64,000 nt of DNA from Morinoia aosen (lineage: Eukaryota; Arthropoda; Malacostraca; Amphipoda; Talitridae), in NCBI GenBank assembly GCA_030386875.1, contig CM059562.1, positions 22,001,360 through 22,065,359 of the forward strand. The letters are read 5' to 3'. This document shows positions 1 to 11,984 of this stretch, one piece after another. A program made the position numbers and the translations under genes. Numbering within the stretch: the first letter of the stretch is position 1; each line of letters starts with the position of its first letter. The notes below the pieces were generated by a model, which was not told where the DNA came from, did no database searches, and worked only from the letters and a program-made list of their open reading frames with translations.

Positions 1-2606
1 AACTTGATTGACTGGTGCAGGAAGGTATCCTCACCCCTGTACAGTATTCGAGATGGGCGGCGGCGATCGTCCCTGTGCTCAAGGCTGATCAAAGCATCCG
101 CATATGTGGGGATTACAAACTCACAGTCAACAGAGCCACTAGGCTTGATACCTACCCCATACCCCGAGTGGAGGATCTATTTAGCGGGTTAGCAGGAGGA
201 GTTATATACTCCAAGCTAGATATGTCTCAGGCATACGCTCAACTACCCTTGGATGAAGACTCCAAGGAACTCACGGTAATAAACACCCACAGAGGTTTAT
301 TTGCCTACAACCGTCTCAGCTTTGGAATTGCGTCCGCACCTGGAATCTTTCAGCGTGCCATGGAAGGACTATTGCAGGGCCTCCCAGGAGTGTTCTGCTA
401 CCTGGATGACGTCCTGGTGAGTGCCACTAATGAGAAAGAGCACAACAAGCGTCTCTATCAAGTCTTATCTAAACTACAGGAGGCAGGGCTAAAACTGAAA
501 ATGGATAAATGTCAAATTGGAGTGCCAAAGGTATCCTACCTTGGATACCAAATCGACAAGGACGGATTGCACCCCACTGCCGAGAAGGTAGCAGCAATCC
601 AGAATGCACCAGCTCCTACTAATGTGACTCAACTGAGAGCCTACCTGGGGCTGTTAAATTTCTATAGGAAATTTCTAAAATCATCTGCAACCATGCTGGA
701 GCCCCTAAATACCTTACTGAGGGATAAAACCCCTTGGAAATGGGATGCAAGTCAGGAGAGAGCCTTCCAGAAATCTAAACAAGCCCTCCTGGACTCTCAG
801 ACTCTAGTCCACTTTGACCCTCAGAAACCCATAGTGGTAGTGGCTGACAGTAGTGCGTATGGTGTGGGAGCGGTGCTGTGTCACCTTATTGATGGGATTG
901 AACGCCCCGCCTATTTTGCCTCCCGAACTCTAACAGCAACAGAACGCAACTACTCTCAAACTGAGAAAGAAGCCCTAGCTATGGTGTTCGCACTTCGAAA
1001 ATTTCATTGCTACCTGTGGGGACAGGATTTCACTGTGGTTACGGACCACAAACCTTTGTTAGGACTATTTGATCCGGGTAGAAGCATTCCTCCGATGGCA
1101 TCCGGGTGCATCCAAAGGTGGGCTTTACTACTGCAGTCCTACAAGTTCACCTTGCGTCACCGGTCTGGCGTGCTGTTGGGTACGGCTGATGCTCTCAGTC
1201 GTCTACCCTTGACAACTCCCGAGGAAGCCACACCTATTCCTGCGGAATGGACGTCCTTAGTAAACTTCCTCGAGTCAGCTCCAGTCACCCGCACCCACAT
1301 CCGCGACAGCACCCTAAGGGACCCAGTACTTTCAAAGGTATACAAATACTGCCAAGTAGGCTGGCCTTCGATGGTAATTGGTGACCCTGATCTCGCTCCG
1401 TATACTAGGAGGCGAGACGAATTGTCCACACAAAATGGCTGTGTGCTCTGGGGGGCAAGAATTATTGTACCCCAAGCTCTCAGACAAGCCATTGTGGAGG
1501 AACTTCACTCTGGTCATGCTGGATCATCCAGGATGAAGGAGTTAGCTCGCAGCTACGTGTGGTGGCCCCTTCTGGATAAAGATCTAGAAGAAACAACTAA
1601 GTCATGCAGCGAGTGCCTGAGCACTCGAGCCGCACCGACGAAAGCTGAACTCCATCCGTGGGAATGGCCTGCGAAGCCTTGGCATCGCATACACATTGAC
1701 TACGCGGGCCCAATGGATGGAAAATACTACCTAGTGATCGTGGATGCACACTCTTAGTGGGTTGAAATTTTTCCCACATCTACTACAACCTCTAGCGAAA
1801 CGATCTTGTGCCTGAAACACACTTTTGCGACATTTGGATTCCCAGTAACAATTGTTTCAGACAACGCAACGTGTTTCACATCGGCTGAATTCCAAGAATT
1901 TGTGAAGGCATGTGGTATGCGACATATTACAAGCGCACCATACCACCCTTCAACTAATGGACTGGCAGAGCGCATGGTACAAACTTTCAAGAAGAATATA
2001 CGGAAGTCAACGGAACCCCTACGCCTAGCACTAGACAGGTTCCTGTTCAACTATCGGCTAACACCTCACACGACAACAGGTGTTACGCCTGCCGAACTGA
2101 TGTTAGGCAGGAAAGTTCGCTCTCGTCTTGATCTGCTTTGGCCGTCAGAAGCAATCGCGTCCAAAGTTGCTCAACGCCAGGACGCTCAGAAAAGATACCA
2201 CCCAGGGTCTCGCGCGGTTGACATTCCGCTGGAGTCACCTGTGATGGTCCGTCAATACACGCCGGGTTCCCCAAAATGGACCCCTGCTACCACCATTGAG
2301 AAAACAGGCCCGGTATCCTACAAGTGCCAACTGAAGGGGGGAGAGGTCGTTCGTCGATACCAGGACCAAGTTATTACCTGCTCGAACACCATCCCTGAAC
2401 CCTTGGAACAACCTACGGAGGAAACCGTTGTGTTTCCACAACCTGCTCAAAATTCATACCCACCACCTCCGACCCATGAACCTGACTCCGAAACACCTGA
2501 TTACCCGATTCCCACCCAGGAGGCTAGGATGCACGAGCCTCCAAGCGCTAGCCTCTCGCGCAGGTCTACCCGAGCTCGGAAGCCTGTGGTGAGAATGGAC
2601 CTTTAG
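1..2606 (+). pseudogene. pol: Ty3/gypsy retrotransposon pol, 3' part (RT-RNase H-integrase), two stops
   Basis: One reading frame runs from the window edge to a TAG at 2604-2606. It is broken by TGA at 9-11 and TAG at 1755-1757; the second stop lies in the integrase core, just before a Trp usual in the family. Visible domains: reverse transcriptase with YLDD at 399-410; RNase H with a VVADSSAYG-type start near 840 and TEKEALA near 965; integrase zinc finger (LHSGH then CSEC, about 1503-1615); and the DDE core, with Asp in HIDYAGP near 1698, Asp in VSDNAT near 1860 and Glu in GLAERM near 1970. A GPxSY-type C-terminal domain follows near 2310. The arrangement and wording resemble the Mag/K02A2.6-like lineage, which has no envelope gene; here only 64 bases separate the stop from the LTR. 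Gag, protease and the start of RT lie outside the window. The GTG at 15 is not a real start. No frameshift is seen, so the copy decayed recently. Confidence 0.95.
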
Positions 2607-2653
2607 GATTGACTATATTGAATAAGGGGACTGGGGATACAGGGGGGGTTTCT

Positions 2654-2670
2654 AATTAAGGAGGGAGGGG
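2654..2670 (+). other. polypurine tract of the gypsy element
   Basis: A purine-only run (AATTAAGGAGGGAGGGG with its A/T lead-in) sits directly before the LTR start TGTAATATAG. This is the position and composition of the plus-strand priming site of an LTR retrotransposon. Confidence 0.8.
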
Positions 2671-3052
2671 TGTAATATAGCGAGTAGTGTAAGTTCTAGT
2701 TAGAGAGACCAATAGTTGGCAACGCTCGAGACAGCAACACTCGCAGCCAGTCTACAAGTGAACTCGGGCTCGACAACAAGTAAATGTTGACCGAGTGTGT
2801 AAATAATATTACCTACTGTGGTTGGTATCTAAACTTCTTAATTTCTAAACTAATGTACTAATTCTATGCTACCCTATTCTATATATATTCCTTTCTATCT
2901 TCGCTCTGCTCTCGCTAACCACATTCTGGTATCTGAGTATCTAGTTATGTTGTAAGGTATCCAAGAGGTGAGTAAACTATTTTACCTAACTTGATGTCTA
3001 TTACTATGTTGTGTCTAAGTCTATGTGAAACCTATACTGTGCTATAGTGTAG
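2671..3052 (+). repeat. 3' LTR of the gypsy element
   Basis: It starts TGTAATATAGCGAGTAG right after the polypurine tract. It is alignable along its length, with many substitutions and small indels, to the reverse-strand solo LTR at 22884-23302. That comparison supports both limits, but the 3' end is uncertain: similarity fades around 3050, and the flanking target duplication cannot be checked because the 5' LTR lies outside the window. A TATATATA box at about 2881-2889, conserved in the solo copy, is the likely LTR promoter. Confidence 0.85.
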
Positions 3053-3770
3053 GTTGTGATAAAGTGTAAATTCCCTGTGTGCATGTAAATTAACTTAAGG
3101 ATCTGATCATCGTCGTGAATTAAGGATAAACTTAAAATATTGCTAAAGCTCTTAGACGGGCATGTGTATTTCGGATGCTACCTCAGCGTGAAATAGCGTA
3201 AACATTTGCGTGTCATTTCCAAATTCACGTGTTGAGACTTCATACTAGATATTCAGCTATCGTCCTTCTTTTCTGCAAATTATATATTGCGGTCGCCAGT
3301 ATCATATCGAGAATTATTCATAGACTGACTCGTGAACGAACGCGGCTGAATTGCCGGCGTTCTTTGTGGATAGTGTGTCTTTGTTTTCCAAATGGCGGAG
3401 CATACACTGCCGTCTCCTGTCACTACTCCGTGACTATATAATTGCACTATAAGCATGTGTTATAATAGTATTTTTCTTTTTTTTTACAAACATACTTGCA
3501 GCAGTTTTCTTAGATATGTTTCAACGCGAAATAATAATTAAAGATGTCTCTTAATAAACTCGTATGTTTATAAATTACGAAGGTTATTCATGTATATGCT
3601 TGCTAAAGTTTTGAGTTTCATTTTTTTATAGTTCATACGCCTTGAACCTTGCGTTTAATCGCACTTATTTCAATTTAAATCATTTCAATAAAAATTTAAT
3701 TCCATTCTGTTCATTCTTGTGACAAAAACACCCACTACCATTTGCCTTTCGTGAGTGCGTACAAATTATG
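3053..3770. other. no gene seen; flank of gypsy LTR
   Basis: AT-rich DNA with homopolymer T runs near 3476. The longest open frame (3229-3441, 70 codons) has no family signature. If the LTR end near 3052 is right, this is host DNA beside the insertion. Confidence 0.6.
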
Positions 3771-3808
3771 CCGGCGGCTTGGCGAATGCCGACGTGTAGA
3801 GCCGCCGG
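3771..3808. repeat. GC-rich hairpin
   Basis: Nine-base arms CCGGCGGCT (3771-3779) and AGCCGCCGG (3800-3808) are perfectly complementary. A smaller GGC/GCC stem sits inside. It stands out as a CpG-rich fold in AT-rich surroundings. Function unknown. Confidence 0.6.
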
Positions 3809-4479
3809 GTTAATCGCCGCACTGATTTTCATGTTTTCATCTTGCGCATATTTCCTTTCTGTGCAAGCAAAACGTTTAGTGTTTCTTTTTTATTGTGGAG
3901 ATTATTCCTTGATTTTTTAGTATTGCAAATGATATTTATCAGTGATTTTCAGTAGGATTTATATCAATGAAACCTTAGAATTTTTCTCTGTTATTTCTTG
4001 TACAGTTATAGAGACGTTCTAGAGTACTTAAAGAAGCATTAATTCTCTTTCTATGAAATTCTTAATTGCTGTAATTCTTTTCTTTTGCTTCATGAACCAT
4101 GTCTTGTTAAGTCATGTGTTTTCCATGGTTCCAGGGATTTGATCCCCGATTTTGCTCTTAGATAATCACTAAAAGTATTACTAAAAATTCTTAAATTCTA
4201 TGCCTTGTATTTAAAGCAAGAGCAGCTGTATAAGAGTTTCTTAATTGATTCTGTCCTATCTCTCTACTTTTGAGCTTGACGAGAAAGAGAACAAATGAAA
4301 TTAACTAGAGTCAAATCTGTAGGATTTCTCGAATTCTGCTGTGTGGGAGTTTTATTAATTACGATGCTGTGGGACTGTCAGTGGTGGAATTTTCCTTGAT
4401 GTCTCCTTGGACTGTTCATCCAGCGTATTGGACTCTTTGCAGGACTTCAACGTCATCGCCACACACCACTCGCAACAAC
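3809..4479. other. no gene seen
   Basis: AT-rich, no long open frame, no repeat recognised. Confidence 0.6.
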
Positions 4480-4745
4480 CTCCCCTGGGCCTTGCTTTGC
4501 CTCAACTTAACTGAATTGGCCTTAAACTCCCCAGGCATTTCCTTAGTGGGATTCCCTTTTGTTGGACTAGTATTGGGTTTTACCTCAACCGGCATCAACT
4601 GAAACTGGCCCGACCTTAACTGGACGTGACTTAACCAGAATTTACCTGGCCTTGGGCCTCATTTTGGTCTCGCTTGTTTGGGCTTTAAGGCTACTTAACT
4701 CACCTAAGCATTGCCTCAACTTGAGCCGCCCTGCCTGGCCTCAAC
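4480..4745. repeat. degenerate CTTAACY-rich low-complexity DNA
   Basis: Motifs such as CCTCAACTTAAC, GACCTTAACTGG, GACTTAACC, CTACTTAACTCACC and CCTCAACTCAATC recur at irregular spacing. This resembles the CCTAA-like stretch at 38.9 kb but is more diverged. The open frames crossing it are composition-driven and show no domain. Confidence 0.45.
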
Positions 4746-5578
4746 TCAATCAAAATCGATCACTCACAACGTCACGGTTTCCTCAAAGTCTATATGCTGG
4801 GCTCTTAAAATCATTTGCAAACCACACACACACACGGTCGACTCCAGCACTTCTCCAGGAGCCTCCCGACTGCCCGGACTGCAAACCCTCTTCAGCCAAG
4901 TTCATCGGTGGTTCAAGACTCGGCGGTCCTCTCCGGCTTCCTTCCAATATATACCCAAAAAGCTGAGTCCAGAGTGCCTTATTATCCTTTCTCATGGTAC
5001 TCCCAGATGCTTATCGAGGTTTGTAAGGACTGGCTATACCCCACGGCCTAGATCCTAACATGTGCTCAGTGCTCACTCCTACCTCCTACCTCACTCTTAC
5101 CTTAAGTGTTTCAAACTCTGGGACAAGAAAATTCTATGTTTGAGTTTGTAATTTATACTCACTAAAATGATGTCGTTTCCTTTCGTAACATGGTCGATTT
5201 CTGCATTTCTACATTGCCTCTCTAGCTAGGCCTACTGCGCAAAACATATTATACCTGAATAGCACAGTCGATCATGAAACCGCAATTAAGTTCATTTGTA
5301 ATCAATGTGCAGATATATTGTAGATATTTGAAACTTTTAAATGGTACCAATCTACCACCGTATTTCCATTTTATCACAAGTACCAATGTCGGTAAGTAAT
5401 TATTGGCAATAACGAAAAAATGACAAACCTAAAACGTTTATTGTTCTTATTCCCCCGACTCGCAGTTAGAAACGCGTCGCTCATTGTTACTTTCATCTAC
5501 ATGGAGCATTTTTTCTCTTTCAAGTGCACTTAACTATGCAGAACAGAGTGTTTCATTTCACTGTAAGAAACATAAAAC
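4746..5578. other. no gene seen
   Basis: It contains a short CA run near 4823-4836 and overlapping chance open frames up to 5058, none with recognisable features. Confidence 0.55.
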
Positions 5579-5684
5579 TGAAAATACGGTCCCAGGTGCT
5601 GAACCTGCTTTGTATGCGCCCAGTCATTGATGGTCGTTGTTTGACTGCAGATGTACAGGTTCAGCACCTGGGACCGTTTTTTCA
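5579..5684. repeat. near-perfect long hairpin, 29-bp arms
   Basis: The left arm 5579-5607 and right arm 5656-5684 are reverse complements at 28 of 29 positions, with the 21-base core exact. A 48-base loop separates them. The 106-base size fits an RNA hairpin, but the lack of bulges is unlike most animal microRNA precursors; a small foldback element or endogenous siRNA hairpin is as likely. No promoter is evident. Confidence 0.75.
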
Positions 5685-6629
5685 ACCAAATGACGACATC
5701 TTATCGGTTTTGACGACTTCTACAAATTCCAACCAGACTTAGAAGAATTCATTATGTCACCTGTGCCGTTTTGACGACGTAAGTCAATTGAAAATCTAGT
5801 CCCTAAATTGACTGGTAGAGTGCGACATGGTCTCAACTCTCTTAACGGTCAGAAGCGCGCCGCTGACATGTAACTTGCCAAACTAGCTGATCTCCACCTC
5901 CACTACTCTCACGTAAATGCCTTTCTATCTCTAGTAGAATTTACGTCATTTTTATAAATTTTGATGCTTTTTATGAGTGCTATGGAGTATTATGCTCAGA
6001 TAGCAAAGCTTGTTCAAGAGTTCTTCGGAGTTAAATTCATTGGAACCCATTTTTACTAATGTAGCTTCTGTCTTGGTTTAAAATAATCTTTTGGGTTAGA
6101 AATTGTATGCATGATGCTCACGCTCCAACCAAATTAAAGTTTAAATCTAAAACAAAATCCATTCTCCCTTTGAATCTGGTTACTTCTCCTACGATATAAA
6201 TTGAATATAAATTTATAATCCGCTGCAAAGCTATGCACTTCATTCGTTAATGATTTACGTTATGCATCATCCATTCGTACGAGAAGCAAAGTTTTTATAG
6301 CTGATAGGCTGATTACTTGTCCCATCGCAATCTTAGAATAGGGATACTTGCCCCACTTCAACAGAATTGGAGAACAAGGGTAGGGAAGAAGCGATGGAAA
6401 ACTGCACATTGAACACGCACTGTTGACATTGCTCAACATAGAGTATATTTATTCAAATCGCACAGTGTGAATTAAAACTTGAGAGCCAGTATTTAGGACA
6501 AACAGCATGATACCTAAAATTACGGTGCCTTGTGCCAAATGTCATACTAAATATATCAGTAAATTAGTACTATAACAGTTGATTGATTGATTAAAAGTTA
6601 GTTTCAGAGTTTCAGCAAAAATGTTCGAG
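5685..6629. other. no gene seen
   Basis: AT-rich DNA with no long frame and no recognised repeat. Confidence 0.55.
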
Positions 6630-6955
6630 AGAGGATGGATGAAGGTACCCTTTAATATGAAGTTAAGGGAACGCGGAAACTATGCACAAGGTGTGCTCCC
6701 GCTCAGGATCCTCTGAGGACAGAAACAGAAAATTGGAAGACAAGGTTGAGAAACGAAATAAAAGTTGAAAAAGTCAGAGGTGCTGAAAAACAGGACAGCA
6801 GTGAACTGAAAAAAAGTTGCTCCTTAATAAAACCAAAAAAATTATTTCAATTAAAACACAAGGCATACCTAATTCTCAGTTCAAAACCTCGCTTTCCCCC
6901 TCCCCCTCCTCACTTCCCCTGGGAGTGCTAATTCCCATGATGCAATATTTGTATT
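6630..6955 (+). repeat. dispersed repeat family A, copy 1
   Basis: It shares an ordered series of blocks with copies at 10745-10985, 44157-44425 and 46710-47020: a GGTGCTGAAAAACAGGACAG block, a stretch after AAGTTGAAGAA, a GGCCTACCTAA-like block, then a GGGAG...TTCCC hairpin and a GAT(A/G)CAA...TTGTAT hairpin. This copy is the most diverged: its third (CCCTGAGGG) hairpin is lost. A frame reading SKLKK..GAEKQDSSE is shared between copies, but all copies are open only locally. Class (SINE, 3' tail of a LINE, or MITE) undetermined. Confidence 0.75.
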
Positions 6956-8790
6956 CCCGTGTGGCTTACTACAACAGTTCAGAACGTAAAATTCTGTCTC
7001 TAATTTATGCAAGAATTTTCTGAACCCAATTTTCAAGACCACGATGGGTGTGTAGTGTTTAGATATTGTTCACATGCAAATGTTTTGAACTTAGTTTGAT
7101 ATTATAGTTTTTGGCAGTAGTTAGTGTGTATTTTTACCGCAGTTAATGACTCTGCGAGTTAAGTGCAGATTTTTTATTTTTTTTTGTCCACTGTTCGGAC
7201 AAAGAGCTTCTAGCTTATACTTCATGTTAAAAAAAAAAAATGAGTACGCACTTTTAACTAGCACAGAAAATGTATTTTACAGCCTAAAAATTTTTAGATT
7301 CTTAAGGGATGTTTAAAATCTAAAATGAATTATAGGTGCGCTTAAAGTTCAAATTAGAGCTAAGAAAGGTTAAATCATAAATTGAATGTTTATACGGATC
7401 TTATCCAGATAATTGCGCCCCGCCACTAATATGCAACACGTATAGTTCACTCACTTGTAACTTTCGAAATAATGCTCCTATCGCTTTGAAATATCTCTCA
7501 AACGAAAGAATGTTAGAGTCTTAGAAAGCGGAAGCAGATAATTAAGTGGTTCTGGAGAGTTGAGAATGCTGCGGTTCAGAGACGTAGAGACGTGAGTGCG
7601 GGTCAAGCGGTGTGCGCAGAATGCCACTGGACACAGATCATGACACAGATGTGAAGTACGGAATCAGTCGTGACTCGTACACAGAAATGCATTGATGCTG
7701 AAGGCCATCTGATAGAATGTTTAATCTAACCTTTGGACCATTTAGTTTCAGGGAAAAGTATTTTCGTTTGTGAAAACGGATTTTAACTTTACTTTTCCCG
7801 AAAATCAAACCTCGTAGTTGAAAAATAAATTTTCTATTAGGCTTGAAAGGGTGTTTACATTTTTAAAGCAGTTTAAAGCATGAACTTATGCTTAAATATT
7901 TGTTCGCTTTTTACCATTAACCGCGTAGAAAATATCGTTTGTCAGAAAGAGCTGTAAATTCGTGAGGTGCTGCGAGCCCTGCTACTATTCTTATCATAGC
8001 ATGAACTGATCAGGCGTTGCCAATGAAAACATTTAATTCAAAGACTCTCGCATTGAGATTGCTCACTTGCTAGACGCGGCTACTGCCAATTCCGACCATA
8101 AATTTAAACGCAGGAATCGTTATATTGCCGGTGCGACATCGTGATGGAGCCTGAAGATCTATACCACCGGCGAGATCAAGGTCGAGAGGCAGGCAAGGAA
8201 AGTGACATCTAATTGAGTCAGAATCCAAGTTTACCAGCACCCCGACGATATCGAAGACCACCATGAAGCTAGTAAATAAAGCATGAAATGCAAATTTTTG
8301 AGGTGTTCTAACGAAAGGCTCACAAGCAGGACCTGGAATAGAACTGTAAAAAGATTCGCAACATGTCTCCATCGGGTCTTTCTCGGACGGCTCAAAATTC
8401 TTGTTTTCCATAGCCTTTTTGAAAGTGATACCCAGCGTTACCTATCCCAGAGTTACTACTCATCAACGCATTCATTATTTAAACTCTGTTCTGATTGTAT
8501 CAATGTAAAATACTGAAACAGCTTGAGAGTATTCTTCCTCGTTCCCCCTGATTCTGGATTTCGCTTTTTTCTGGATCGACTCGCAGAATTTTTGGGGAAT
8601 AATACTAACATTGCAAAAATTAGTTAGCCTAAAATCAAGAATGCAGTTCAGAAAAACCAGAAAAGATGGCTGATAAATATACCTTCAGTAAAAACTGCAT
8701 AACAATGAGTGCTTATCTTGGCATTGAATCCTATTTCCTTTTCGGTCGATCTTTAGGTTTAATTTAGACTGATTGCCTCGAGCTCATGCG
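6956..8790. other. no gene seen
   Basis: Noncoding-looking AT-rich DNA. A 10-bp inverted pair, GGGAAAAGTA at 7751-7760 and TACTTTTCCC at 7790-7799, could fold. A 113-codon reverse frame at 8070-8411 has no recognisable feature and is judged chance. Confidence 0.5.
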
Positions 8791-9447
8791 TTTTCACACG
8801 TTTTTTTTACAAAAAAAAACCGTGGCCAAAAAAAACGTGGATATTTTTTTTTTTTAATATTTTGTCTGAAAATAACTCAGCAAGAAAAAGAACCACATTA
8901 CATTATTTGTTTTCATGTCAGATTACAAAATAAAAGAGCATACTTCTTAATTGATGGTTTTCCATGGTTTTATGAAATTTTTCATTTTCTGCAGTTTCAT
9001 ACTTTGATATTTCATTTATTTTACAATACATATGAATGACCTTCAACTCCCAAAATGGTGTGTTTTAATAACATATCTTTACTTATGTTCATTGATAGAG
9101 ATGTGACTAAAAAACCATGCTGTTTTTCTAAAAAAACACATGTTATTTAAAAAAAATTATGAATAAATAACATGGATAATAATATATTTATGTGACCTTA
9201 AAAATCCAATGCTTAAAAATCCTTCAAAATCCAATTTTTTAAACATTGTTTTTTAACAGAAAAATCTTGACTAAAAAACATGGCTATTATATTTTATGAG
9301 ACCAAAAAATTGTTTTTTTTTAAAACATTTAAAAAAAATCGTGACTAAAAAAACACGGATGTAAATATCAGGAAAGTTATTTTTCTTTAATCAAATTTTC
9401 TTTAGCAACTTATAAACAAAGAATGCTGTTAATATTGAAATCATGTT

Positions 9448-9700
9448 TATTAGAACTGTACTAGGTCTTAGAATAAAATCTCTACAAAGAATCTATTCAC
9501 TCCATAAAACCTTTCGGAGACCAGCTCCATCCTCAGTCATTCAGTAAAATTTGGTGAAATGGACAATGAATTTTCACTGTTCCTTTGAAAAACATTTGAC
9601 TGAATGACTTACTGAGGATGGAGCTAATCTCCGAAAGGTTTTATAGAGTGAATAGATTCATTGTGGATATTTTATTCTAAGACCTGGTACGGTTCTAATG
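9448..9700. mobile_element. foldback element 1 (about 100-bp arms)
   Basis: The left arm 9448-9545 (from TATTAGAACTGTAC to CAGTCATTCAGT) is mirrored by the right arm 9599-9700. A few mismatches and a spacer of about 53 bases separate them. It has no coding capacity. It sits inside the inverted A/T-tract zone. Confidence 0.8.
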
Positions 9701-9843
9701 GATATTAATATATCTTATGTGACCAAAAAATCCATGCTAGTTTTTGAATGTTTTTGTTACAAAATAGTCATGACTAAAAAACACGGATATTAATATACTT
9801 TATTTTACTATAAACAACCATGCTGTTTTTTTTTAAACATCTT

Positions 9844-10421
9844 TGGTCAATATTGAGTTGAATGTTGTCAACGAATTTCATAATTTCGTTGGTATAGATA
9901 GGTAATATAGTGGATTTTTAAGACGTTTTACACGAATGACAATGTGCCCGGAAATGCGTAGTTTTTGAGTTATTTAAGTTTGAAGTTATACAAACGGCGC
10001 TCCTGAATGGCTTTTTTTGCGGAAAAGCAGTCATTGTTTTTGCAATAGAAACGGAAGCTAACCCCCTATTACAAACGTAAAGAGGTTGGGTCGTGAGGGG
10101 TAGCCACAGTTCTTTTAGTGAAAATTATAAATAAATGTCACTAGAAACCTTTATTTATAATTTTCACTTGAAGAACTGTGGCTACTCCTCACGACCCAAC
10201 CTCTTTACGTTTGTAATGTAACTTCCGTTATTAATTAAAATACGCTAGCCGCACGCGCTTCCATGGCGCTCACAAGCCAGCTTCAAAGTTGAATAATTCA
10301 AAAATAACGCATCACCGGGCAGAATGTCATTCGTGTAAAACGTCTTAAAATCGACTATATTACCTATCTATACCTACGAAATTATGAAATTCATTGACAA
10401 CATTAAACTCAATATTGACCA
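9844..10421. mobile_element. foldback element 2 (about 280-bp arms)
   Basis: The left arm 9844-10134, starting TGGTCAATATTGAG, pairs with the right arm 10150-10421 ending CTCAATATTGACCA. The centre is only about 15 bases. The central 80 bases (around TCGTGAGG.GTAGCCACAG) are nearly identical between arms; the outer parts are more diverged. It is noncoding and has the form of a palindromic MITE. Confidence 0.85.
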
Positions 10422-10744
10422 CATCTTTTTACAGAAAAATCATGATTAAAAAATGTGGATATTAATATATTTTATGTGCCAAAAAAACCATGCTGGTTTT
10501 TTTTAAATCATGTTTTCTATACCAAAAAAATCATGATGTAAAAATATGGATATCAATGACTTTTTGTGAGAAAAACATGGTTTTTAAAATGTCATGTTTT
10601 TTTTGGTCAGATAAAATTTAATAACACTCTGTTTTTTGTAAAAAATCTTCTTCAAAAAGCATGGTTTTTTGGTCACATAAAATAAATTAATATCCATGTT
10701 TTTTTACAGATTTGATTAGTCATTAGTTTTAGCCTCCCTACCCA

Positions 10745-10985
10745 GCAACAAATGCGATCCAAAGAGAGGAAGGAAGATTATGAAACAAGATCAAAGTTGA
10801 AGAAGACAGTATTAGGTGCTGAAAAACAGAACAGCAGTGAACCGAAAAAAGGTAGTCCTCAACATAAAAAAAACATTTTATTTCAACAAAAAGGAGGCCT
10901 ACCTAACTCTCAGCTTGGGCCCTTACATTGTCCCCCTGGGAGCGCTAGTTCCCATAGATGCAATAGTTGTATCCCCCTGAGGGGG
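10745..10985 (+). repeat. dispersed repeat family A, copy 2
   Basis: Clear relative of the 44.2 and 46.7 kb copies. At its 3' end lie three consecutive small folds: GGGAGCGCTAGTTCCC, GATGCAATAGTTGTATC and the perfect palindrome CCCCCTGAGGGGG. It is inserted within the inverted A/T-tract zone, between foldback elements 2 and 3. Confidence 0.8.
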
Positions 10986-11612
10986 TGTTTTTTTTTACAA
11001 AGAAGTCGTGACCAAAAAATGAATCATAATAACTTTTTAATAAAAAAAACATGTTTAAGAAAAAAACATATTTTTTGGGCAACATAAAATATGTTAATAT
11101 CCATGAATTTACGACACGATTTTTTATGAAAAGTACATAAAATAAAACAGCATGGTTTTTTGGTCGCATAAAATATATTCATATCCAGGTTTTCTTATAC
11201 ATCATTGTTTGTAAAAAACATATTTTTTTAAAAACAGCATGGTGTTTTTTAGGTCTCATAAATATATTCATAACTTTTTTAGTTATGATTTTTTAGTACT
11301 AAAACAATTTTTTGGTCTCATAAATATATTCATGTTTTTTTAGTCATGATTTTATAATAAAAACATGTTTTTTTAAAAAACTGCATGGGGCTTTTTAGGT
11401 CACATAAAATATATTGTTTTTTAGTGATGATTCTTTGTAAAAAGAACCAGCATGGTTATATTTGGTACCAGAAAATATATTAATATTCATTTTTATTAGT
11501 CAGAATTTTTTGTAAAAAAAACATGCTTATAAAAAAACAGCATATTTTTTTGTTCACCTAAAATATATTGATATCTATGGTTTTTAGTCATTTTTATGTA
11601 ATGAAAACATAG

Positions 11613-11917
11613 AAAAGAAACCACACAGTAAAAGTGGTGGCAGATAACCCACAATTACCTAGAGGAGTCTAAGAGGTACAGCAGGAGCCACAGAACTTAC
11701 CACAGAACTTATATTGATGGAGTCAAAATTCAGAGCTTATTATCTCTGCTATTTCTGATTTTTTTGGTCACATAAAAATAAAATCAGACATAGTATAGAT
11801 AGTAAGCTCTGAATTTTGACTCCATCAACATGAGTTCTGTAGCTCCTGCTGTTCCTCTTAGACGCCTCTAGGTAATTGTGGGTTATCTGCCACCACTTTT
11901 ACTGTATGGTTTCTTTT
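11613..11917. mobile_element. foldback element 3 (about 140-bp arms)
   Basis: The left arm 11613-11760 (AAAAGAAACCACACAGTAAA...) is mirrored by the right arm 11780-11917 (...TTTACTGTATGGTTTCTTTT). A spacer of about 20 bases contains TTTTGGTCACATAAAA, the zone's own unit. A short internal duplication (CACAGAACTTACCACAGAACTT) makes the left arm slightly longer. Confidence 0.85.
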
Positions 11918-11984
11918 TGATGTTTTGATAACAATAAAATGACTAAAAAACATGGATATTAATATATTTTAGGTGTCCAATAAA

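Larger units (their letters stand above)
8795..11975. repeat. A/T-tract zone of inverted degenerate units
   Basis: A unit of roughly 60-90 bases recurs: a short ATATTAATATATTTTATG part, then GTGACCAAAAAA, CCATGCTG and a T-run. Units up to about 10.55 kb are in one orientation and those from about 10.6 to 11.6 kb are reverse complements (CAGCATGG, TTTTTTGGTCACATAAAATA). A last unit near 11.93 kb is again in the first orientation. Three separate foldback sequences and one family A repeat are embedded. The whole could be a large foldback element or an array of MITEs. Confidence 0.75.

Noticed and set aside
8070-8411. 113-codon reverse open frame
   Set aside because: No domain, no flanking gene signals; judged chance.
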